This document shows positions 34,827-49,800 of a DNA stretch of 64,000 nucleotides, one piece after another. Numbering within the stretch: position 1 is the first letter of the stretch; each line of letters opens with the position of its first letter. The notes below the pieces were generated by a model. The model worked only from the letters and a program-made list of their open reading frames with translations, made no database searches and had not been told where the DNA came from. Source of the DNA: Sanderia malayensis (taxonomy: Eukaryota; Cnidaria; Scyphozoa; Semaeostomeae; Pelagiidae). Where the stretch lies: contig RQOL01000660.1 of the NCBI GenBank assembly GCA_013076295.1, forward strand, positions 6,662,896 to 6,726,895, written 5' to 3'. Both the position numbers and the translations under genes were made by a program.

Positions 34827-37800
34827 CTAAAAACAATTCACACAGCAATCAATTCTCCCGTCTCATGCAATCGTGTGGAGGGAAATCTTATGCAATGGCC
34901 AACAAACCAAAGGCCTCTCATTCATCGGGCTTCTAGACTTTGACGACAGTACACTGAAACTAGAAAAAACCAGAATTGTTGTCCTACCTGAACGGTGTAT
35001 TGTTTGCGTCGAGAAGAATCTTGATCTTTTGCAACGTTGGTCCCCCTCTCGTGAAACTATCGTCGGCCGGCATGTCAACAGGTAAGAAGTTCTCCGGGGG
35101 GCTGTGCGATTCAAATGTGTTGCTTAATTGCAGTTGCCACTTGAGAACGAGCTTCATGACAGAATAAAGCAGAGGTGAAAGAGAAGGCAAATCTGCAAAA
35201 CAAAAATCAGAGATCAGACAGAGGTAAGCTGGTACAGAGAAGAGCATGAAAATAAAAATGGAAATTCTACCGTTATAGCCTATTATCTCTACCTCAGCGA
35301 AAAGAAAGCCCATTTCCAATGAACATTACATTGGGAATGGGCTTTCGTCGTACGGAGATCCCATTGAAATCGACATAACAATTATGAATGGATGAAATCT
35401 TGCTATCAATCAAAGAATTCTTTGAATATCAAACTTCCCAGCAAAGCAACTCAAACTGTAGTCTCTTGAACTGCTTCGTGGTACAATTTAGTCTCAATTG
35501 GAGAGCTACTTTCGGGCCTTTAAGATAATATGCAAAAGATGAAACAGATGAATCAATTAGTTACCAGACATTTCCAGGCCGGCGGCGTTCAGGAAATTCG
35601 TCATGGAATTGAGAACAATTTTCACAACGCATAACGTCATCAAACGCCAACTGTAAGAAAATTGATTGAGATGATTCTGATCGGTCTTCATTTTTAGTCC
35701 ACCCTCGTCTTCACTGTCTGAATCTTCAGCCTCGCTATCAGTCGGCTCGTAATCTGATGTGCTGTCGAATGAATCCTGGGAATTATACTCAAACGAATCG
35801 TACGATACGTTGGGCTGCGAATGAGAAAAGACAAGTACAATTAGCATGTGCGTGGTTGATAATGGTAACTAACTACAAAAGGGCCTAACGATGATAATTG
35901 GTTTCAACAAGAACTGTGTTAATGAATCATTTCAAGCAGTCTACCTTTCATAGTTAATTGAATGTAGAGGCTCGATATATTTATGCTTCATAAAAGAACC
36001 ATCAAACTTCTAACAATTTCCAAGGCTCTAAGCCAGGAATAATCATTTTTAAGCTCTCTTAGCTGGTCTGTACCATGAAAAAAGAGAAGCAAAGGTCGGA
36101 TTTTAGTGGAGCCTACCTTCTTCAAAAAGCAATCATACAATGTCATTTGCGGTGGTATGAAAAGCTCTTGTTGAGAACATTTGCCAGCTGTTGTAGTTTG
36201 TGCGGGAACAGTTGCTTTCTTGCCGAGTAGCCTGAAATTCCACTTCATTCTGGCAGTGTCGAACTTCTTCTTCTCTTCCGCCTTACCGTGGACAGAAGTG
36301 GCGGATGCGGTTGATGTTGTTGCCTCTGACGAGGATGATGGAACGGACCTGGCGGCATCGCTAGTGGCATCGTCGTCAAACAGGACCAGCTTTGTTCCAC
36401 CGCCAAACACAAGCCCCCACGTGTCACCGTCGAGGTGATTGAGCACAATACGATACAACTGATTGGGTAAGAATTGCGACGTGGCTGATACGAGCAATGC
36501 CAAGTAGACGGCTATTGCCGATTCACAGAGAAGAATCTTCAAATTTTTCATTCCTTCCTTGTTTGTGGCGGCTAAGATGGATGACAGTAATTGCACCCCT
36601 GGCCAATTAGATGGCATTGATGTTGGCATAACGTGCTCTCTTCTTACTGTACCAGGAACATCCAACATGCTACGTGACATCTGTGGCACTAGCTTACCTA
36701 TAAAATACAAATATTCAAATGATTCAAACGAATGCTACAGAATCCGCCCTAAACGGTTACAAATAAGTGAAACGCATTCGGATGTCCATTTTAAATAATC
36801 TCTCCATCCAAATGGACCCTTCATGGCAATAACCAGGGGCCTTCATTTTGGCTCAACACCTCGAAATCCCCTCTGCAGCCGTCTACTGAAAGTAACTGAA
36901 GCACTCAATTAAGGGCACCCTCAATTAAGCACACCATCAATTAAGCACACCATCAATTAAGCACACCATTTAAGTCTAAGAACCAGGGCGATTTCTCAAG
37001 GCCCACATACAACACCATGCTCAAATCACATATGCTTAACAACCACGTGTAGTTGATTTGCGCGCTGCGAAGCAGCAATGCAAATATTAAAATGCATTCG
37101 CTCAACCGGATGTCATGTAAAGTACGTTTTCAACGTCACAAAAGAGAGCAGAGAGCCCGGCCAATGAGCATGTTGCATTTAACATCCATAACAAGAAGCA
37201 TCCTGATTTGGGTTGCCAGAAATATCTGCGCAAGTTTGACGAAACACCCGAGAAAATATATGCGCAGAAATTAGCATATGAATGCGTTCACAGTTCCACA
37301 GAAATGTAACAAAACGCAACAAAAGTGTCTGTCATGGCGGCTAATATCCCGCCGAGCTGTGAGAAAGTGATGTTTTTATTTAAGGTTGCTGCCACAAATA
37401 GTTTCAAAAAACAGCTTCAAACAAAAATTTTTCAAAAGAGCAATAGTTTTTCTAAATTTCCAACAGTCTGAATTTTAAAATTCATCCTAATAACAAAGAT
37501 ATGAGAACAAAAACATGCCATATCTTCATGAATTTTCATGAATTTCGCCATATTTTAAATAAACAACAAGCTTTATTTACTCTTGCTAATGAATTGAGGC
37601 AAAAATAAGGAAAAACAATGAAGATATGGCATGTTGGTGGCCCACATGGATATATATTGGTACGAACCCTGCATGTCATCGAATTTAACATTAAACAACC
37701 ATCTGATCACTCTCATTCCGCTAGTCAATAATCTGCACTATCTAGCGCAAATCTTAAGATAGGGATATCTCTTGTTGCATATTATTATGCTGGTAATACT

Positions 37801-40800
37801 GATTACGTTCCTGCGAAACGTTCGGAAAAGCAATCAATGAAATAATCTGTGATGGCTACTTGGCATCAATTGAAAATCCTTCTGAGCAACTACATGCAAT
37901 TTGTAAAGATGTATACAATATCACATTAGCATCGTAGTCAATAAGCAATGAAAAATATTGAAACAAATATACCTGAACAAGATCGTGCATGATAGTATGA
38001 TAGCATGATAGTATGATAGCATGATAGTATGATAGCATGATAGTATGATAGCATGATAGTATCATAGTATGATAGCATATTAATCGCCTAAACGATTGGA
38101 ATGAATATTTATGACAATTACCCTCTTTGTTCTCTTTGCGAATGATTTTTACTTCTCCTTTTCGGATGGCTTCAAGCAGTTGGTCTTCATGGCCGCCGCT
38201 CAGACTATGAAAGATGCAAGACGACAGTGACAGGGACATACTTTCCAGAGCGGAGCACGCGTCGACAGGGCTTTGCACGTTGGGAAGGTCGGGTAGTTTC
38301 AGAAGCATTCTCAATATGTCATGTGTCATGTTGCGAAGATAACTGACAGGGTTGGCAAATAGTGAGAACGTGGCCATCGATGCCAGCAAAAGCGGAGGAG
38401 CAGTCTGTCCCGATGAGAAAGCACGCAGTGGCACTGCGAGGGAGTGATAGTGTTCCAATTCATGAAGAAGAAATAGCAATTCGAGGCATATTGCTAAAAA
38501 TCAGAAAAACTCACTATCAACACACAAATGCCATATCAAACATGGAATAAATAAAATCGCTTCCCTTCAAGACTGGATCATACTGTGACAACTGCTAAGA
38601 ATAATTCGGCTGAAATATAACAAAAATCGGTACAGGATAATAGGCAATGGCAGAATCAACCTTGCGTTCTATTTCCATCCATGTGGAGCACATTGAAAAG
38701 TTTCTGAATATTCTCGCACGGTGGGAGTAGAGCCCCCCCCCCCCATCACAATCAAAACATGAAACATGTTGCGAATAACATTGCAGTGTGTGTGTGTGTA
38801 GAAGATTTCTATATGCTTTCAAATTATGATGGTTTTTCATGTGCACAGAGCGCAAATCAATAACTACGAACCTGGCAAATTTTCTCCGCCAACACCTTGC
38901 AGTGCACAGCAGTTGTACAAAGCAGTTAGAACGTTCTCGTTTTCACGCAGCCAGTTGATTTTCATGGTCAACAGTTCGGCTTTCTTCGACAGATTTCTCT
39001 TCTCACTCCCACCCTCAACTACCAGGTCATCAGAAAACTGAGACACTACAAAATAAAATAAACAGGAATGTTTGAATTTTTAAGCCAAAAGAATAAAGTC
39101 GAACAGATAAAGCTTGAACTTACAAAGTGTGAAGTTGATAACAATAGTTGAAACACTTACAATCACTGTCCTTCCTTGGAACAACGTCATATAATGCCTC
39201 GTTTTCAAAAAATCTTTCCTTGGTCATTTGCTCGTCTTTCTCGAAATCAGTCAGTGAATGCAAGACCTCGAGTTCTCTTTCAAGCAAATGAGCCACAGTT
39301 GGTCGCAGTTTGACTCCTTCAATTGTACATGTCGATGGTAGACTGCGCAATTCTTCAATCAAACATTTGAATATAGTCACATATTTCAATTGTAAAGCTG
39401 AAATATCCCGCTGGTCAATCGACTTAGCATCCACTTGCTCTTTCTCGAGGCTCAAATTTCGAATGCTAGTATTATCCCTGGGTACTTCGTTCATATCTTC
39501 GTCAATGTTTGATTCGTTAGAGATACCATCACTAATCGGCTTGCTCCAGTCAAAATCTTCTGCTTTCGAGCTAACCGGTTTACTCCAGTCAAAATCCTCC
39601 GCTTTTGAACTAACCGGTTTACTCCAGTCAAAATTCTCCGCTTTCGAACTAACCGGTTTACTCCAGTCAAAATCCTCCGCTTTCGAGCTAACCGGTTTAC
39701 TCCAGTCAAAATCTTCTGCTTTCAAGCTAACCGGTTTACTCCAGTCAAAATCCTCCGCTTTCGAACTAACCGGTTTACTCCAGTCAAAATCCTCCGCTTT
39801 CGAACTAACAGGCTTACTCCAGTCAATATCTTCCGCTTTCGAGCTAACCGGTTTGCTCCAGTCAACGTTTTCCGCTTTCGAACTAACCGGTTTACTTCGG
39901 TTCAAAGACTGCTCCCCAAAGACAGTATCCCCAGAGAAAGTTCCCGTGATAATCATATCTTCATTTTGACTAGAATCAGTAGCATTGAATTCGTGTGTCA
40001 CGGCGTCTGAAATCTCTTTCATTTCATCAGACTTTGCTTTGTCGGTATCCTTGGGAAGTAGTAGCAAAACTTCCAATGCCAAAGTTGGCATCCCTGAATT
40101 CAGATGCATGTTAGCCGTACGGAATATTAATTCCCTTAACAACGGGGTGACGTGTGAGGACACCTCTGCTGTTGCTGTTACTGTGTTTGATTTGTGCGGC
40201 TGAGTTATGCTATAATTATCCATGTTTCTCGTTGCAATGCCAGCAGTAGGTTTGGAAAGCTGTGATGAAGAATGCTGCGACAAATGGCAACGACGTACGT
40301 AAGGATGAGATCGCAAATAGAAATATAAATTGAAAATGTCTGGGTGACCCATTAATGCAAGCTCGTTGTATTTAATGCCATTCATGTCCGTGCTAGTTGG
40401 ATCAAGTAATAAGGTCTCCAGTGCACGGTTGTAACTTCTGCATAGCCAATGTGTCATGCTTCGCAGGAAAGGATCTGAAATTCAAACATTACAAATATAC
40501 ACCGAATTGCTTGCAAAAACAAAATCCAATTTCTAACCAGTACTAACCAGTTTCTAACCAATTCTATTTCAACACATACTTTGAAACACCGAATATATGA
40601 TAACACTGCCACGTAAATCCAAAATTGGAAGGTACAATGACAAACTATATTTATCTTATGTGGAACATTACAAGGACTATATGATACTTTATAGCATGTA
40701 GCATGAGATGTTGCAGAAGATATTATGCGGTACACTACATGCATACATCAGAACTTACTCTGGGGCCCTACATGGACAGGTGAAAAGTAACGAAGAAAAC

Positions 40801-43800
40801 AATATAATAACCCAAGCACATTGCATACTATAATACGATTTCGTAACACTTTCTGAATAGCACTGCGCATACCTGAATGCGGTTGCTCAGAACCTTCTCC
40901 AAGAATGTATTCTGACAAGATCCTATGGAAAAATGGGCCATGTTCACCTTCATAGAGCCTGGATATAACCAGTGCCAGTTGGATATCATTTAATCGGCCG
41001 ATGCAAATCTGTTTTGAAACAAATCACGATTTTATTAATGTAACAATCGATGGTTGCAGATGCCTTCAACTGTAGCAATATTCAACACCACTTTTCACAA
41101 CAGCAATCACCGCCGCATTATACAAGATTTAAAAACCGTTTGACATGATGAATACCTGTATAGCATCCCATAGGGCATCTGCAAGCAGAAAAAAGGCAGC
41201 GGCATGCTCGAACCTCTGTTTGCCAAGCAGTGAATAGGCATTCTTCAGAGCTGCCTTTCTCCACCTTTCCTGGGTGAAATCGTGGCTGAAAAACGTCGAC
41301 ATTTTCGTGTCTCTCAAAGACCTGTGGAGCAAAATGCCCAAGTTTAGAAGTTACCCCGCAGTGCACTTGCGTAAAGCCTGCTTTGAATTAAGTTTTAAGG
41401 GTCAATGTTAATACCAGCAATTGCGCAACACACCTGTAGAGAGCACAGAGTAATGTCTTTTTCTTTGAAGCCAGATAGAATATTGCGCAATCCAGAGGAT
41501 CCTGGTTCACTTGGAAGTGTGCCTTGGCGAGCTGTGAAAAGAATATGTAAAATACGTTTTCTTATCTGTTGTTTTTCTTGATGAATTGCTTGATATATAG
41601 ACACTGACCGACTCATGTTTTGAATAGAGTGTTGAGTTGGGTACAGTACCAATGAACAATATAAACACAAGAAAGACTGAACAGCTCCACTCCTGTTCGT
41701 CTCTGAGATGCGTGGACATTTCGCACGCATATGCACGGTTAAATTGCGAAGTAAGTTGAACGTGGCAATGTGTGAAAGGCAGTAAAACTTGCCGCGCGAT
41801 CGTACATAAATAGAGTTATCGTTCAGGTGATTACATATTTCCATGTTCAACGCCAAGGTGGATTACACCGAAAGACTTTACCACTAATCCTCAAACAAGT
41901 CCTCCCCTCGAATACATTTATCGAATGTTTGGCCAAAAGAAGCAATTATAAAAAGACGTTTAAAGAACAAAAGCGTTTATTTGAAACCTTTTCAATGAGC
42001 CTTTTGAGCGTGTCACTGCTCTTCACCCACCATCCAACGCCGTGTGCTTTCAGTTCTTGCCAGGTAGGCTCCCCGCGTAGCATCCCAGGCACCATTGCAA
42101 GCAATTCCTCTTGGCAATCGGAATGAAAGGCCCATGCTATATTAGCAGACGCAAGTCCCTAAAAAAGAATATGGTGAATGTGCAGTTCTCTCTGACTAAC
42201 AAATTATCAGAGTTCTTTGAAAGGAATTTCATACTAAAAATTAAGCACAGCCTCCTATGAGAAATGCCTTGGGAAGTTTGGCCTCGGTGTCCAATATTTG
42301 GTATACATGCATACTGAAAGGTTTAAGATGGTGGTTAAAAATCAACTAAATAGCCGCTATTTCAATATCTATGAAGGTATTCTTTTTGCGATCAATCCAC
42401 AATACATAACGTTCTGTGTTATCGAGAGGCCTAGTAATATTATTATTACTATTATTATTGTTGTTGTTATATTTATTACTAATATTATTGTTATATAACA
42501 ATAATAATAATAGTAACAATAATACTATGTTTGCTCAACCCCCTCCAATGTTCGTTGTGTCACCATTCCATCCAAGTCAAACAACGAAATGATGTAATGA
42601 AAAAGAATTGTTACCTTAGCGTGGAGACTGGCCCTCTGACCAAGTGGCAGTGACCTGATGAGCGTTGTGTGATGTCGCATGGCCAACAGAAATTTCAGTC
42701 CACAGTCATCTACTACGTCGCCTCCACTTCCAGCGCTGGCGCCAATGGCTCCAGTCGTCGCGTATCCACCACCTCCCACCCAATGCGACAGCTTTTCATC
42801 TGGAAAAAACCACAGCATTACAAACAGATTGCATTAATTGACTGCTCCATACAGCCCACTGTCTATGTGCATACAGAACAGTATGGAAACGCGGTACTGC
42901 TATATGAACACCCCAGCTGCACATAGCAAATAGCAAAAAGAGCTAGCGTAAATCTTACCTGTTCTTGTCTCTCTTTTGGCAAAACGGAGGCCTCTTTCCT
43001 GCGCATCGTCACTTTCCAGATCCATATTCGTAGACGCAACGGTGTCGGACAACGCGAGTAAATAAAGCTGGTCCATACTGCTTAGGCCGGGCAGTTGTCT
43101 TCGCGTCAGCACTTGAGCCAACAGCTTGGCTTGTGCCAGGCCGTAATAAACGGCACTTTTTGACATACCAGTGCCCTTGGCAGTCATTGCCGAACCATCG
43201 TTTGGTATGCTACCAAACATGGTTGGCTTCGAATCGAACAGAACACTGTAGTCTACAGATGCTGGTTCAAGATTGATGTCCTCGTTCGTTGAATCGAGTG
43301 CTGTAAGAAACAAACAAACAATCATGCAAGAATTGTGACAGAAAACAAATGGTAAATCGAAAGACGAAAAGGGTCTTCATGCACCCGTGGTTATTTTTTG
43401 CTTCTGATCACTGAATTTATTATATCGAGCATTATGCCTGAATCAATCTATTCGCACAAAATTTTACTTTCGAAAACATTCATTTGATAACTTGGGCCAA
43501 AAAAAATAATCAAGAGAATAATGAAATATAACAATAATTCGCCAAGCATGAGTTCAATTGTACAATAAAACAATCTAAGAAACAAAATGTTTGGCTCTTT
43601 GGGCAAAGTTCGCATCAGAGCATAAACAACTGACCTTTCGCAAGACTGAATAAAGCATGATATTGTTTGCATGAAATGTAACAAAACCGCACGCACCTTC
43701 CTCGGTTTGCAAAGCTCCACTTTCATCTGTGTCGGCAGCAAAAAGAGTGTGCAACGGTAATGGTGGTATCGTGTCGATTTCAGGCTCACTTTCTTCGGCC

Positions 43801-46800
43801 GGATCCGCCATTATCACGTTAGCATCCATCTGACTGGCAGACAGTGAACTGCTCATACTTCGTGACATGGAACGGGATCTGGTTCTGATGACGTCACCTG
43901 CCTCGGCGGCCTCATCGGCTGCTTGGCGACCGGCAACGCAGCGCACCTGCAAAAATGAAAGAAGTGCGCATGCGTTCACAACCATCTGCATTCAGTTTAT
44001 TTAAACGTTATCCAAGGGAAAGAATAACCCGTCCAAAAAGCGATGCTTCGAATATCGTACACGATTTCGTGAATAGAGGCCGAAGAAGCTCGCTTAGCAA
44101 CACAAAAATTTCTAGCCAACCATCTTCCAACAAATGGCGGACAAAACTTCACAGCTAGAACTTCACATTTTGAAGTCAAAGTAAATTGATAATTTCAATT
44201 AAAAGCCTCAAAGAAACATCCACATCTTTAAAAAATTATGTTATGTTCATTATACTGAAAGTTCATGATTGCTTTTACGATAATATTACAATTTACAAAC
44301 TTCAATGTACTTTGCAGTTGTACGAATTTCTAGGCCCAGATATCTCTTGGAGGGTGGGATTTTTGTATCCCTGTGCTCAAACACAGGGTTTTGATGTATC
44401 AAGTGGGGAAAAAATGGCCGCCATTGGAGGGTGAGCCTCGTTCGCACTCTAGATTATTATCTTATATCCTATCTCTGTGCTTCTGATTAATTACTGATAC
44501 TTACCAGATGACAAAGGATGGCTCTGACACGTCGCATCTTACCCATGTTCATGAGTTCTATGAGATGCTTCGGGTGATATTGAGGAAGGGCGGCAGTTGA
44601 TCTGGCAGCTCTGTACAAAATGTTGTCACTGAACAATATGTTCTTGTCGGCCTGAAAATATAGATGATAGAGTATTGTTAGGTACAGTTGACATTCTACA
44701 AAAGAGAAAAAGGTGATTAAGAAAACAATGGACAAAACAACATCCTATTGTCTTGAAACAATTCCCTCGAGAACATAATTTTGGTTGCAAAGCCTTCTGT
44801 ACAACATGCTCAACTAAAGATATTCAAATCGTATACTTATAAATAGGTGATTATGAATACAGAATCACTTATAAATAGAGAAAAACCTTATATCATGAAA
44901 ATTAACATAAAGCCTGGTTATATCCAGGTTCTATGAAGGTGAACATTGCCCAACTTTCCATAGAATCTTGTAGAATGTCTACTATTAGTGTCTAGCTACG
45001 TTTAAATTGACAGTTGTCTAGTTTGCAAAAAATCTCATGTTGTAGATCTGCGTTTTCACAATGGAATACACCTTCTGAGTGCGGTAGTGGAATGACATAC
45101 CGTAAATCCTCGAATAAGCCCCCACCTTCGAATAAGCCCTCCCCTCGAATAAGCCCCCATCCTGATAATCATTTGCCCAAGTTTCCAGACATTGAAGTTG
45201 TTTAGTTTAACCAATAACTTTATTGATTGGCTGCATCGTATAGCTTTTATTTTGCTTAATATTGGACAATAATCAGACAAGAATTTCGTTTTTGCAAATA
45301 AGCCCTACGGGGCTTATTCGAGAATTTACGGTAAGAACTGTTGAGGATAGCTCGAGTACTGTGGTGGGATAGCTTCAGTAGTGTATAGAAGTTCCCGCAC
45401 TAAACAACAATGCCCCTTCATTTTTAATTTTAATTTTAAACATCTTTACCCTGAGATTCAAGATTCCTTTGAATTCGTTTGTCGTGTAGATTAAATCAAA
45501 ATGGCTTCTGTTTCTACTTAGTTGTCAAGCACAGTTGGTTCGTCCAAAAGAAATGGTGAAACTTAATCAAACCCTTACCTCTTTTGTTTCGAGTACATCG
45601 CCAGCAATGTCAACCGACCGCATCTTCACCATTTCCCATTGAGAGTACACGCGCAGTTCGTTTTTCACGCCCACAAGTAACACGCCATCTCGTGCCCATG
45701 CCAAAGAGTTCGTCGATTTCCCATCCAATTCAATCACATTCAGCAAACTCCACTTAACAACTGAGACGACTGAAGAAGATGATGATACGATCTCGGGTTG
45801 CTTAGCAGTGCGCACTTGACAAAAGATGTAAATCGAGCTTCCAATCGCGGCGGATAAGAGAAATGAGCCGTTCTCAAGTGACATCCAATTTAGGCCAATT
45901 TGCAGTTTATCCAAGTAGACGGAATCGTCAGAACTAACAGGCAATTGATAAGGAATGCAGACTTCGTCTTCTACTTTCCATGTCTTGCCACCCGAGCTTT
46001 CAGCCTCGGCCACGGTTACGGCTATTTTCGCAGTATTATCATGACTGGCAACCGACGTGCGGCCTAAGCAAATCCAGGCAAGTCTTAACGGGTTGGCGTG
46101 CGCCACCGCAAGGACCTTGTGCTGCGAGCAGGTAGCAATATTCATATTCAACTGATCCGTGACTTCTTCAAATTGCGTAGCGCGCAGAGCGCTGTCCAAT
46201 GTACCGCTGTGCATGCCAAAGAATCTTAAACAACTGTCCGAACAGGCGACGCTGAGTAAGAACGGTGCGGGACAGGTATTGTTTTGGCACGAAGAGCTCG
46301 GTATGTCGACGGCCGCGGTGAACTTCAATGCCGTTACGCCGGCTGGAAGAGGTAATTCTTGCGTGCAAATACGTCGTGTTTTGACGCCGCATGTGGTTAC
46401 GAGGTCGTGAAATTTCCTCGATGAGACACCGTGCGGGCTCAGAACAAACTGTGAAGAACTGCTATCTGTGGACAGTGGCGTAAGAGGCGAGAATTCAGTC
46501 CCGGCTTCTGATGATAATGGCGTTGCAACCCAAGCTTGAATTTCGTGCTTTCCTTCGGTGTTAATCACGACAGCAACGATATAAAAAGGTCCCCATTTAG
46601 ATTGATGAGAACTTTCGCTCGGGGTGCTGTTACTTTCTTCAGATCTCTTACCAAGAACGGCCTCTTGCTTCTTTGGATCTCGTTCGACAAACACGTGCAA
46701 AAAGCGAACTTTTGCGATGTTTTCCGAATCAGTGATTGTGCACACAGGCATTATACACGCCGATTCAGAGCCACTTTGCTCGCTTTCTATCAGCTCAGAA

Positions 46801-49800
46801 ATATCTTCTGCACTCAAATGTGTCGAAGATTTCTTTTTAGGCGTCAGCGCTGATAGGAGAGTTTTCGAATCAAGAATCACTTGATGCAAATTCAAACCTT
46901 TATCCGATGACGTCACGAAACACGCACACGGAGTACACGGAAGGACCTCGGTTCCATCTGGCCTCTGCACGGAAACGAGGGAGTGCTCGAACAAGTACGG
47001 AAACCAAGCGACATTTTTGAAATTCGTAACGTTACTTGACGAGATACGTGCTGTTTCTGTCACACCACCCTGGTGGGACAGCGGTCCTACAAGATCAGAT
47101 CTCCACAGCATCAGTTCACTCTTGCATTCGTCAACGCAAAGACGGTGTTCGTCTTTTGCCTGCGCGTCACCAGTGCCAGCCTTCAAGCTGTGATTCTTAG
47201 CTCCAAAATGCCGGTGTCTCGACGTACTGATGACTAGCGGCAGTATTGGATGCGTTACCAGCAACGACGTATCGAACCTGGGCCCGCAGTTTCGCCTGAA
47301 ATGCGTGACGCTCGCAACGCCGGTAAAATTCGAAACGTCAGAAAACGTCAGCTGCCACAGATTCAATGTTCCGTCCGCATGCGCAGACACCATGAAGCTG
47401 AGAAGATTAGTCAACGCCAACTCCGTGCTGATGTTCTTCTGTTGTGAGCTCTTCGGCCGTCCGGCAATCGACGACATCCTCGGTGTGCGGCTCAAGTTTA
47501 ATCCCTTGTGAAATCGATGCGGCTGTTCCGAATTCAACAGACGCGATGGATTCTTGTAGTAGAACGCGCCTGTCCAGTTCAGACTGTTCGCGTCGGCCTT
47601 CGAGAATGCAGCCGGTATTCGCGATGCAAAACTGACTTGCGGCTGGCGGTAGAAAGCGTTGGAGAAATCATCAAGATAGTCTATCAACCAGATGAGAAGC
47701 GACCCGTCGGCAGGATGGATGCAAAACAGCGTATCGCCAGAAGAACACCATTCGTGCAGCAGTTCATTTATCTGTAATTCCAATAAAAAATCATTTGTTA
47801 AATTGATTGACTCTCTTTGTTGTTGTGCAAAGGATTCATTCAGCCCCCTTCACCAACACGCCACACCTAAAATCGCGAAATAAAACTGGCCTACCTGTGA
47901 ATTGAGAGTCAAGGGAATGCCCTTCTTCTTTGTTTGGTCTTCGATTCCAGGGGATTTCTCGGTGAGGCTGCTCGGTGTCGAGGTCATGCTGCTGGAAGAT
48001 GACAAGGATGGAGTCGAGGCTGATAATCGCGGATCGCTATTCTTGGCGGGAGTTTCAATGCCACTATCACGCTCTTCGTCTGCATAAAATAAATAAAAAG
48101 GTAATATCGTTTCCAAAGTAAAAAACAACACAACAAAACTTCAAAACTCAGCGTCAATTAAGCCTGGTTTCCTCATTATCGATCGTTGCCATTTTTGCAA
48201 TCCTTGCGACAAACCGATTTCCATTTGATCGCAAGAGCCTACTGCGATACTTGCGATTCTTGCAACAAATGATTTGATTTTGGACGCGTCAAAAGTGAAG
48301 TTTGTTGAAAATGGGGAGAATCAACCAGCGACTTCTACTGCAATCAAACTTGTTTCTTATAATTGCGTTGTTGATAAAATAGGCCCAGGACTGAGAGCTC
48401 TATGAATGTCAGCTCAGGCTCAGCCTCTAAAGCACTGGGAAATTTTCGCAGGCTTTTCCAACCTTATGCCAGAACGCAGCAACCAGGCACAAGTTTTGTG
48501 AAAACGAAACCGATGCTAAAACTAAGCTGTTTTCTGAAAACGAGGCTGATGCTCAAACTAAGATGTTTCATGAAAACGAGGCTGATGCTAAAACTAAGAT
48601 GTTTCATGAAAACGAGACTGATGCTTAAATTAAGATGTTTTCTGAAAACGAGGCTGATGCTTAAATTGAAATGTTGACATTGAACATTGACTGAAGCGTT
48701 GTTACAACTGAGGCATGGTTTAAAAGTGAGGAAACTTGTGAAAACTGGCCTATATAACAACAATCTCAATGACTGATTTTTGACGGTAAATGCGCGGCAT
48801 AAACGACATATACTGATACAGATCAGTAAAGCATTAAGCTTAACGAGGCCTCGCGCAACTCGTTAAGGTGTCGAATCGGGGCCTCGCGTACCCCGTACAA
48901 GAATTATTTACAACGTCCGCGCACCTATGAATTGCCAGGGGCCGTATTTCCCTATCACAAAATTAAACAAAACGGAGACTGCGTGCTCCGTTAAATTCCG
49001 AGTCAGGGACCGCGTGCCCTGCCCTGTCTCGCACTTTGTAAATGCGTTTCCTATACCGCCTTCAATTTAGGCTCGTCTTTCGTTAACTCACGGTTCATAT
49101 GATTTAAGCATTCGCGTACCATTAAGTGGCAATGGTTTGTAAATTATGATAATGATGATTGTGATTATTATGATGCAACGCATAACACAATGGCTTTCTT
49201 TGACTTTGCACAAAAGTAGTGAAAAATTAAAGTTTGATAGCAGAAGAGTCAACTGTAATTGTTTTGACTTACTAAAAATCATGCAAGAAACACCTAAAAC
49301 AATGCGAAATCGATGAACTAACTCTCGATTTCGCATTGTTCTAGATGTGTTTCTTGCATTCAAACTTAATTTCTTAATCGGGCAGCCAGTTTCGGCAGAA
49401 GAAGGGAAGGGGAGGCGTATAAACTAGCGGGGTAAAAATAAACAAGGGCGCGTATTCGAAGCAATACAATAGAAATTTCACCACCAGGTAATGTCGCAAT
49501 TACCTTCAAACGTGCTACTGTCGTACTTCTCTTCAATCATCGTGTCTTCATTCACTTCCATGTCGCCATCCAGCTCCATATTATCAAGAACGGCGTATTC
49601 GTCACTCTGATTCAACAGGCTGTTACTCTTATCATCTTGTTTGTCTTGGCTCGACAGTAGACCGCTTGTGAGCAGCTCGTATGATGTCGTGAATTGCACT
49701 TCCTTGTTGTTCAGCCATTGCAGTTGGAAACTTCTACCAAACACAGAGCCGGTTGGGATGGTCGATAGCAACGCAATGTCTGTTGTTGGGTTGATCACGG

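Noticed and set aside
39310..39969. 219-codon plus-strand frame opposite DMXL exon 21
   Set aside because: It is the antisense shadow of the in-frame 39-nt coding repeat (same period, Leu/Ser-rich peptide); exon 21 on the minus strand is clearly the coding one.
46159..47883. Several plus-strand frames opposite DMXL exon 12
   Set aside because: Shadows of the 731-codon minus-strand exon; no similarity to known proteins.
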